Shown here in pieces: positions 56,684-64,000 of a DNA stretch of 64,000 nucleotides. This stretch comes from Phallusia mammillata (Eukaryota > Chordata > Ascidiacea > Phlebobranchia > Ascidiidae), in contig QLIY01000312.1 of the NCBI GenBank assembly GCA_003260075.1, positions 96,586 through 160,585 on the forward strand. Direction: 5' to 3'. The notes under the pieces are model-generated. The model had not been told where the DNA came from. It was given only the letters and a program-made list of their open reading frames with translations, and made no database searches. A program made the position numbers and the translations under genes. How positions within the stretch are numbered: the first letter of the stretch is position 1; every line of letters starts with the position of its first letter.

Positions 56684-57529
56684 ATGTCAAAGAATTCATA
56701 CAGCAGCCCAGGGAGGTCTGAGCTTTACTTAAAGTACCATCCGAAATATAGCGATGACGTAGCACGTTACGTGATTAACTACGCAAAGGGAGAATTGAAA
56801 GAAAACGAAAAACTAGATCTAATGATTGAAGTTGGCTGCGGTACGGGCCAGGCCACAAACGTTTTCGCGCCTTTTTTCAAACAAGTTCTGGCTACTGACG
56901 TTAGCCCTGAACAAGTAAGGGTTGCTGCGAAAGTAACGGGTTTTAACCACGTGACCTACAGTGTGACGTCAGCAGAGGACCTTCCATTTGAAGATTCGTC
57001 AGCAGATCTGGTGCTAATCTGTCTTTCGGCCCACTTGTACGATCTACCCAAGTTTTTTGCTGAAGCTCAGAGGGTATTAAAACCGGGCGGGTGCATTGCT
57101 GTGATTGGTTACGCCATGAAAGGCGTGTCAAGGGCGGAGCCTGGTCAGCCAGTTCATGATGTGTCACAACTGTACACTGATTTCATCGTGGCAGGCTCAA
57201 AAGAACCGACTAGCTTGTTGCATGATGATCTTTACAAGTACAAGAAAATATTTAACTTGATGCCATGGAGTGACAAAACACGGAATGACAACTTTAAGAT
57301 TGAGTTGGAGATGGGATCGCGTGAGTTGGAGGACTTGGAAAAGTCCTATGGAGTGTATGAAATATACGAACGTCGCTATATGGAAAAGATAAAGAATGGT
57401 GAAAATAATGTTTCCAAATCCATTGGTTTGGCAGAAGGACTGAGAAAGTTGGTTGGAGTTAAATACGGTGATGACATCAAGTTGAAACTGATATACGAAG
57501 TGTTTGTTCTTACTGCTCGTGTGCACTAG
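56684..57529 (+). CDS. Class I SAM-dependent methyltransferase, paralogue
   Basis: A 281-residue frame starting MSKNSYSSPGRSELYLKYHP. I chose the ATG at 56684 because the truncated paralogue at 61133 has the same start and no upstream Met. Motif I is LMIEVGCGTGQATN, followed by LATDVSP, motif II DLVLICLSAHLYDLP and motif III RVLKPGGCIAVIGY. The C-terminal half diverges strongly from the 53371 copy, which may mean a different substrate. It is on the opposite strand to that copy, about 2.4 kb away. No signal peptide; probably cytosolic. Catalytic identity is not determined beyond SAM binding. Confidence 0.9.
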   Translation: MSKNSYSSPGRSELYLKYHPKYSDDVARYVINYAKGELKENEKLDLMIEVGCGTGQATNVFAPFFKQVLATDVSPEQVRVAAKVTGFNHVTYSVTSAEDLPFEDSSADLVLICLSAHLYDLPKFFAEAQRVLKPGGCIAVIGYAMKGVSRAEPGQPVHDVSQLYTDFIVAGSKEPTSLLHDDLYKYKKIFNLMPWSDKTRNDNFKIELEMGSRELEDLEKSYGVYEIYERRYMEKIKNGENNVSKSIGLAEGLRKLVGVKYGDDIKLKLIYEVFVLTARVH

Positions 57530-58380
57530 GCTTAAAAGTGTCATCATATCTTTAATTTGTGTTTGAAAATGGTGATTCCAATTACTACTTCTTAAAACCT
57601 CTTGCTCTCGAAATGTTGACCACAAAATCTTGTTTGTGAACCTGCACGAGCTGTTTAAACTGAATGTACTGTTTTGTAATATTATTCTTAAAACTGATGT
57701 GTTTTCCACAGATGAAAACTAAAAATTCGAATAGACAAAAATTGCAAACCGCTACGTTAGTCATACAAACCCATAATAAACTAACGAATCAAAAACTTAA
57801 ATAAATAAATAAAAACTCGTGTCGATGCATTTTTTACATTGGTCAAGTTTTAAGTTTTTGCCACGTTTGCATACACGGACTGCAATAAGTCATTAAGAGT
57901 TAAATACCAAATCACACAAAAGCACAAAAAACGCCAATTTAAAGTAAAACTACGCAACTTGTCTATATACGGTTTGCAAAATGTTTTACTATAATTTTGG
58001 ACTATCTAAATGTTACAGTTTACATGTACCAATCACTAATTCTACGCATGCAAATTTCATGCAAATACAAACAGGGCAGTGGTAATGTTATTTGCATTTT
58101 TTGTTTTGTTCAGTTTATAGATTTTGTTCACTACTCAGCGACAGTCTTTTTGGCAGGTACAAATGTCAATATAGTCGCTTCTAACAGACTTAAAAAAATA
58201 CAGTAAATCAAATCCTACAGCGGTAAAAACATCTAATATAGACCCACCTTGTGAATGCAATTCATTGCAATTATTGTATGATGTAAAACTTCATGAATTA
58301 TCGGTTTTTAATTTAACAAACAAAAAAGTGAGTGTAATAAGGACGGTTTGCAGATTCATAGACCAAAACTTATTTTTCAG
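57530..58380. other. Intergenic AT-rich sequence
   Basis: I see no gene, repeat end or regulatory motif that I can support between the convergent methyltransferase copies. Confidence 0.5.
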
Positions 58381-59222
58381 CTACGGGACATGAGCAACTA
58401 AAATATACTCATTAAAAACTACTTTCAACCTGACATCAGCTTCGTCGTCAGTTTCGATTTGCAACAGTTTTTTCACTTTATCCTTCAGTCGTTCAATATC
58501 GATGACGTCAGACTCTATGACATTACCGCTTTTTACCTTTTCTAAACGGTGGCGTACGTAGTTTTTAAAGGTGCCCAATGAGGTTTCAAGACCTTCTATA
58601 TCCTTCAAACTCCGATTTTGTCGTCGATTTTTAACGAAAACACATGGTCCAAAAGAAGCGTTCCACCATCAGTAATCTTTTTCGTAGGATTTCCAATGAG
58701 AGCCCCCCCCCCCCAGCTTCGTCGTCAGTTTCGATTTGCAACAGTTTTTTCACTTTATCCTACTGTCGTTCAATATCGATGACGTCAGACTCTATGACAT
58801 CACCGCTTTTTACCTTTTCCAAACGGTGGCGCACGTAGTTTTTAAAGGTGCCCACTGAGGTTTCAAAACCTTCTATATCCTTCAAATTCCAATTCATTTC
58901 AATAGTATAGTTGTCACATCGTTGCTTATCAGGCCAAGGCATGGTTTTGTACACATCAGCGTATTTGTTTTTGACATCGACAGCCTTATATGCGTTGTCG
59001 TCGATTTTCAACGAAAACACATGGTCCAAAAGAAGCGTTCCACCATCAGTGATCTTTTTCGTAGGATTTTCAATGAGAGTAATACTTTCAAGGAAATATC
59101 CAATGACCGCAAGGCAACCACCAGGCTTTAAAACTCGCTCTGCCTCCTGAAGAACTTTAGGCAAATCAAATCAATGCGCAGAAAGAGCACTCAAAACCAA
59201 ATCAGCCGTTTGATCTTTAACT
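58381..59222 (-). pseudogene. 5'-truncated methyltransferase pseudogene
   Basis: Homology to the 53371 gene starts inside motif II (DQTADLVLSALSAH) and runs to its C-terminus (YILVAHVP). The conserved Trp of AHWFDLP is a TGA stop here (cat tga ttt). The SAM-binding half is absent; upstream sequence is unrelated. A poly-C tract at 58703-58714 separates two overlapping copies of the C-terminal part (about 58715-58900 and 58381-58620), probably alleles. The lack of motif I and the premature stop make it non-functional. Confidence 0.85.
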
Positions 59223-59719
59223 TTGATTATGATCCCGGATCTGGAAGCATTACACAACCCTGTCCTTAAATCAGTCGAAGCTAAAGCTCAAATGACGTGG
59301 TAAAGATGGGCGTCCGCAGGAAAAAATACAGGGGAGGGCAAACTATCGTCACATCGCCGTTCGATATTTCAGAACACGCGCCCCCTCTTGCCCCCCGCTG
59401 TTGACGCCCATGGTGGTAAAATAAACTCTCAGCTAGGCCTGGTCACGCATGAGAGGTCAAGTGTCTAGCAAACTATAACTTGCACTCGAACATCGCCACG
59501 TTTAACGTTCGACTGTTGCGCCTTCGGGGGAATAGTCTGTGTACAGATGTAGGCTACAGGCTCAGCAGTACCGTTTGGTCGACGAACGTAAAACAGTACA
59601 AGTAATTTTATGTGCGTGCTTAAACGAGCATGTGTTGGAACAAACGCGGACAAGTACAGTTTTGATGTTAAATGATTTCCCAGGTGTAACAAGCAACGCT
59701 ATGATGTCTTTTTAGTTTT

Positions 59720-59809
<90 letters not shown>

Positions 59810-60372
59810 TACAAGAAAAAGTTACGGGGATAGCTGGCTATTCCAGTCTGAAAACGTGACCTTGTGTAAAACGATAAAGCGTTTGTTCGGTTCGGTTTAA
59901 AATATCAACCTACATTTTGTCAATAAGCTGTTGCCTTAGGTAAACTATAACAGTTTTTATTCACCTCCAAACTTATTTTTAGTACTTGGCAAAAAAATTC
60001 ATAGAGTTACTTCACAAATCTGCTCAAAGAGCAACAATTCGTATCATAAATTTAGTAATACAATCCTCGGCCATAATTTAGGTCAGGATTTATGTTACAA
60101 ATGCGTTTAAACACGCAGCATACCCGGGATATCCTGAGACAAAAATTGAATGCTTTTTTAGTTGCACTTTTCAACAAGAGGTGCGACATCCACAGGGTTT
60201 CCGTGAATTAAAGGGTTTTCCGAGGTTTCTTGTAACAATTCAAACAGGAATGATAAATAGTACTGTTGTTGCGAACAATACAACAGTGTTAGAACCCACA
60301 CGTTATAGCTTTCCAGTTTGTCAAATTCGCGCTATTGCTCTTCAATTGGTAAAAATCTGGCAATTTGTAAAA
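59223..60372. other. Duplicated flank with long poly-C
   Basis: 59420-59575 and 59935-60005 are inverted copies of 55055-55185 and 54720-54800. The remainder, apart from the 87-nt poly-C tract, has no recognisable feature. Confidence 0.5.
59722..59808. repeat. Poly-C tract, 87 nt
   Basis: It is the same length as the tract at 15014-15100. It interrupts the inverted duplicate block and is probably a sized gap placeholder. Confidence 0.75.
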
Positions 60373-60375
60373 TGC

Positions 60376-60580
60376 CAAGACGTCCGAGTGGTTATAGCGC
60401 CATCGACTTGTCTCAAGGTTGTGGGTTCTCCTATCTCCTATCTAATCTAATATAAACTCAAGGCTGCATATGAAGAGAGTGGCAGTAAAAACAGTTATAG
60501 CGTCTTACTTAAAGATTTAGGCATCGTCTTTGTTAAAGACCCTTATGTGTGGAACTTCGACAGATGTATATAATGGTCCT
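60376..60580 (+). mobile_element. Probable tRNA-derived SINE
   Basis: The head gtccgagtggttatagcgcc matches a class II (Ser/Leu) tRNA A box. It is followed at the right distance by a weak B box (gtgggttctcc). There is no acceptor stem or proper anticodon arm, so it is not a functional tRNA. A tRNA-unrelated body follows to about 60580. No second copy exists in the window to fix its boundaries. Confidence 0.5.
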
Positions 60581-60623
60581 GTTTGGTGAAATCACGTGCT
60601 AAATTAAGCTGTGTATATTTTCT

Positions 60624-60730
60624 AGAGATGTACCGAATATTCAGTTTGCCGAATTTAATCAGCCGAATCGGCCATTTTTACAAACATTCGGTTTCGGCCG
60701 AATAATTTGTTGCGAAATCGGCCGAAACCG
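60624..60730. mobile_element. Truncated or longer relative of the 110-bp hAT MITE
   Basis: It starts tagagatgtaccgaatattc and shares gtttgccgaattta and ggtttcggccgaat with 53118-53227. The right terminal repeat is not found nearby, so it is either truncated or the left end of a longer element. Confidence 0.6.
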
Positions 60731-61132
60731 AACGAACACATATTTATGGCGTAAAACGTGTCTTTTCCGCCTTATAAGGTACCACACAAACTTTCAAACT
60801 ACGCCATAACTAAAAGTATTATGATTTTAATGCATTATAGCTTTTCGCACTCCAAACAACAAATCATTAACAGCTTTTGGTTTTGTGGGTCCGGAAACTC
60901 GTGCTAATGTCGTCGTTGACAATCGATTGTGCTGATACCAGCAGCAGAAGAATCACTATGTTTAACAGGCAGTCATATTTTGAATGTGGTTTGCCAGGTT
61001 TTCTAGCCATCTTAACGTTCACAAACAAGAGGGTTATACCAAGTCAAATAAACAAAACAAGGAAAAACATAGACAATTTTTTGTTGATTCCAGAATTTCA
61101 TAAGTGAGAAAGACCTGTGTGAATTTGATACA

Positions 61133-61327
61133 ATGTCAAAGAATTCATACAGCAGCCCAGGGAGGTCTAAGCTTTACTTAAAGTACCATCCGAAATATAG
61201 CGATGACGTAGCACGTTGCGTCATTAACTACGCAAAGGGAGAATCGAAAGAAAACGAAATACTGAGTTTTATGATTGAAGTTGGCTGCGGTACAGGCCAG
61301 GCCACAAACGTTTTCGCGCGTGTTTAA
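61133..61327 (+). pseudogene. Truncated methyltransferase copy (N-terminal quarter)
   Basis: The first 62 or so residues match the 56684 gene almost exactly (MSKNSYSSPGRSKLYLKYHP to EVGCGTGQATNVFA). The homology then stops at gttttcgcg and the frame ends four codons later. The upstream 60 bp and the block at 60870-61030 are also duplicated from the 56684 locus. It lacks motifs II and III and cannot be an enzyme. A contig-end artefact is less likely here, since no poly-C or N is at the breakpoint. Confidence 0.85.
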
Positions 61328-61922
61328 CGGCTACCCAGGCTTTTGTAAGCTAAACATGTAGTAACACTGACTTATACAACTCTGTACTGAGTAGTAATTT
61401 TGAGCAACATGTATCGTATTTTTGAACAGAAAAAGATAACAGAAACATTTCTTACTCACATCGTCTTTGTCAAACTTATTGTAGATTGTTTTGCCTTTAA
61501 AACACTCACCAACTATGTTAATCCAGAACTACGGTATGTATCAAAAAAGTCCCCACAGCCTAGTAGGCAATTTTATTCAATCGTGCAAAGATTTTTTACC
61601 GCACAGAACAACTGGTTGGTAGCACAATAACATCAATTGCATAGAATTAACACAAGCGTTGACTAGCACAAATAACGTAATAATAAAATCAGGCAAATTA
61701 CGTTTAGAAGCAAAAAAACACCGCACTGTTTAGAATGGCGCTTTGATTCTTTTGTTTATATCCCCAAAAGCTAACAGACAACCAACCTAGCGATAGATGG
61801 GGTTTGATCACAATGCTAAAATAGATAAATTCGGCGACAAAAAGGCATGTTTTGAACATATCTAAGCAACACCTATTTTTACTCGTTTTTAACCAGTACT
61901 AGTTTCCCAACTTGTTATTGGC
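61328..61922. other. Intergenic sequence
   Basis: Nothing recognisable lies between the truncated methyltransferase and the 3' end of D2HGDH. It probably includes the D2HGDH 3' UTR. Confidence 0.5.
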
Positions 61923-62049
61923 TTAAGGGTCTGGAAGTGTTTTATAAGGGTTAAAAATTCCGTTTGGGTCCAGGAGTTCTTTAATCCGGTGCATCAAAGT
62001 AATTGCGCTCTTGCTTTTTGTAAAACCCATGTACTGACGTTTTTTGAAT
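61923..62049 (-). CDS. D2HGDH: D2HGDH last exon
   Basis: Acceptor tttttgcag; the first base completes the Gly codon of AEHGMG. It ends NPYKTLPDP and TAA at 61925-61923. Confidence 0.9.
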
Positions 62050-63545
62050 CTGCAAAAATGAACACTTTGGCAAAAACATTAATGTACTTTGCATTGTACC
62101 AATCAACAAGGCATAAAGCTCCTGAGTCTTGTAATTAAGCAAGCATAACCAGTTTAAAATTTTCACATTTAGGGGGCCTGTGGGTGAACCGCTGGGTCCG
62201 CCGATGTGAAAATTTACAGGGACCAACTAACAACAAATCTTTCATAACCAGAAGTGTCTGACATACTCGCTTTTTACGAAAAGAAGAAAAATGTACATAT
62301 ACATGCAAAAAACAACACAACCAAACTACGAAGCAGACAAAAAAATAAATTATTGAAAAATAAACTACCAAACTCACCCCATCCCATGCTCAGCGCTNTT
62401 GCCAACGTCGGTGGCTAGAGTGCCGTCCACTGCCAAACCGCTCGACATAATTTTGTCCAAAAACGCGGATAACTTCTCTTCGTCGTGTCCGGTGTTCGAA
62501 CCTGTTTTAAAAAGATGACATGGTTGCACAGAACGGACATCAATATTGGGACTTTATACCGGGTCAACCAAATAGGTTAATGACATGTAAACTATGCATT
62601 GCAACTACGTAAATATGGTTTTTATGTTTTTTTCAATAAGAATTTGATTTGGAGTAAGTAAAATTTCCGACTCCGAATCCACTTTTTATAAATTTTCCGA
62701 CTAACAAAATAGCAAAGCCTTTAGGTGACCCGTGCACAATTTATTGCTGTTCTTTTAAACAAATTTGTCTAAAGCAAAAGTTGCCAAATATATCACGAAT
62801 CCGGCCCCATCTTAAAAAGTGGGACTGAGGAATCGTGGTTTCAAATACACAGACAGTGTTTAAGCAGTGTATGTCAATATACAAAGGAATGTGTTCGCAG
62901 TTTTTAAGCGTCGTCAGCCAAATATCAAACAGGTGGCAGTTATTCCGCGATGCTGCGTTTTTGGATGTGTTTGAGTTTCGTTCTTGGCGAACTAATTCCG
63001 GTGTTCAAAACGAGTCCAGTAGTCCTCGTATTGAATGACTGCAGTCAACTTTTATTGGTATTTTAGTGGCGGTTGTGGTTTGGATTTTGGTAAAAATCGA
63101 CGGATTACACAAAATAAATCCGACAACGATCGCATTTTTCGTGAATGAAAACACAAAACGCCGAGACAGTATAAAAACGGATAATTCAGCGCGGCTTTCT
63201 CGGAGATGTAGAGGTAGTAACAGTTTATCATAAAATAGTTCGTAAATAGATATATCTTCCAAAAAATCATTTAGGGCTCAGATTTAAGACAAAAATAAAA
63301 CTTGCATTGTAATAGCTTTGTATTGCATAGAGTCAAGTTAGTTTACGAAATACATCGATGTAACGTACCCGAAGTTTCAATAAGCATGTAGAAACGATGA
63401 GATGAAATAGGGTTACTACAATCCAAGTGTGTGGTGACGAGTCTCATGCAATCCTGGTCCATGAACTCAACCGCTGATAAAATTTCACCCAAATCTCGTC
63501 GAGCGCCGCGAAGAAGCAACAAAACATTCGAAAAACTGTCAACAC
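61923..63545 (-). CDS. D2HGDH: D-2-hydroxyglutarate dehydrogenase, 3' part (5' end outside window)
   Basis: This FAD-dependent mitochondrial enzyme oxidises D-2-hydroxyglutarate to 2-oxoglutarate. Exon a (63545-63369) reads [20 protein letters not shown] then [16 protein letters not shown] and LIETSG. Exon b (62501-62378) reads [20 protein letters not shown] then [14 protein letters not shown], and after an N reads SAEHGMG. The last exon (62049-61923) reads [20 protein letters not shown], then [19 protein letters not shown] and the stop. These match human D2HGDH blocks (EILSAYEFMD, AEHGVGFRKR, LLDPKGILNPYKTLP). Donors and acceptors are in phase. About 75 residues that should lie between ATDVGK and SAEHG are missing at the N (62398). 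The upstream exons lie beyond position 64000. Confidence 0.9.
62378..62501 (-). CDS. D2HGDH: D2HGDH exon b, chimeric across an N
   Basis: Acceptor tttaaaacag. The part before the N (62501-62399) encodes [10 protein letters not shown] to ATDVGK. The part after it (62397-62378) encodes SAEHGMG and ends at the donor ATGGG|GTGAGT. In relatives these two parts are about 75 residues apart, so two exons appear fused at the join. Confidence 0.8.
63369..63545 (-). CDS. D2HGDH: D2HGDH internal exon a
   Basis: Acceptor tactgtctag, donor TCGG|GTACGT, phase 1. It contains [20 protein letters not shown], the strongest family signature in the window. Confidence 0.9.
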
Positions 63546-64000
63546 CTAGACAGTACAAAAATAACACTTGCACTAAAAGCATTAGCACCTATAAAATCAG
63601 TGCTTTATATCCGGGTTCCAGCAAGTTCATTGTGCTGATACAGGGTTGTTACCAAAAATGGCCTGAATTTTCGAAATCCCACACACTACTTCGCATAATA
63701 TGTGGACACTCTGCTGTGTTCAGATCAAATTTGCAAAAAGGGGCTTTAAATTATGAAATCTAAGAATACAAAATAAAGACTTTAAAAAATGTTTATTCTT
63801 GTTCATTATGAAGATTCTATGAAGGGGTGGGCAACCTTTTTGGCGACGCGTACCAATTTTTTTGTTATTTCCATGTGTTTATGACCTCGCGTGCCAACGT
63901 TTATCTAAATAATAGTGTTTCGTGCCAGCAGATATCAATAATAATAAAAAAGTGTTTTGTGCATGCAAGGCTAATTTTTAAGACAATGGCATGGTTAAAA
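63546..64000. other. D2HGDH intron sequence with a MITE end
   Basis: No further D2HGDH exon was recognised. From about 63822, aggggtgggcaacctttttgg resembles the left end of a hAT-type MITE (usual start CAGGGGTGGGCAAC) that runs past the window end. Confidence 0.4.

Larger units (their letters stand above)
4776..58714. repeat. Set of short poly-C tracts (10-15 nt), probable gap placeholders
   Basis: Positions: 4776-4788, 5236-5246, 5347-5356, 6251-6261, 6885-6895, 7343-7352, 8386-8396, 8672-8682, 9782-9791, 12005-12014, 12919-12928, 13070-13080, 13877-13886, 15320-15330, 16725-16739, 19101-19110, 19454-19463, 21937-21946, 32607-32616, 33620-33629, 58703-58714. Eleven are exactly 10 nt and seven are 11 nt. 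None is 8 or 9, and no G run of that length exists on the plus strand. About half separate two near-identical copies of the adjacent sequence. This is what unmerged contig ends joined with a fixed 10-base pad would look like. Confidence 0.8.

Noticed and set aside
60376-60460. Functional tRNA gene
   Set aside because: No acceptor stem pairing, a poor B box and no clear anticodon arm.
1-64000. CRISPR arrays, operons or other prokaryotic features
   Set aside because: Introns, MITEs and animal gene families show eukaryotic DNA; no regularly spaced short repeats exist.

Overview
The window is animal nuclear DNA. It is AT-rich with many short introns, GT/AG splice sites, no operons, and many small non-autonomous DNA transposons. 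It carries homologues of the animal genes ZNF608/ZNF609 and D2HGDH. The compact introns and the lineage-restricted gene family suggest a marine invertebrate chordate, perhaps a tunicate such as Ciona. That is an inference; no species was identified.

Layout. (1) 1-23 kb: a tandem array of an unrecognised seven-transmembrane receptor-like family, coding in one exon. One copy is intact (2080-3093, minus). Three plus-strand copies (6405-7794, 9697-10718, 12834-14095) are broken mainly by assembly joins. There is also a duplicate N-terminal fragment (6039-6250), a C-terminal relic (20146-20499) and a minus-strand pseudogene (21560-22591). Copies of a shared non-coding flank module lie between the genes. 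(2) 14-20 kb and 23-25.5 kb: repeat-rich DNA with hAT-type terminal repeats and near-identical duplications. (3) 25.6-49.7 kb, minus: one large gene homologous to ZNF608/ZNF609 (scribbler/brakeless in flies). I could reconstruct 15 coding exons with consistent splice phases, including a C2H2 finger split by an intron and an 11-kb first intron with CpG-rich non-coding islands. (4) 53.4-61.3 kb: a cluster of class I SAM-dependent methyltransferase paralogues: two full-length genes, one truncated copy and one pseudogene, in a region of inverted and direct duplication. (5) 61.9-63.6 kb, minus: the 3' end of a D-2-hydroxyglutarate dehydrogenase gene (D2HGDH), with coding sequence missing at a single-N join.

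A window-wide anomaly affects all of this. There are 26 runs of 10 or more C, always C on the plus strand and never G. Twenty-one are 10-15 nt and five are 40-90 nt. Many separate two near-identical copies of the same flank. They behave like gap placeholders between unmerged, probably allelic, contigs. Single N characters mark another kind of bad join. Gene counts and reading frames near these sites should not be taken literally.

The most biologically interesting items are the orphan 7TM array, several hAT-type MITEs with exact or near-exact 8-bp target duplications (two with an empty site preserved in a paralogous flank inside the window), and the methyltransferase cluster.
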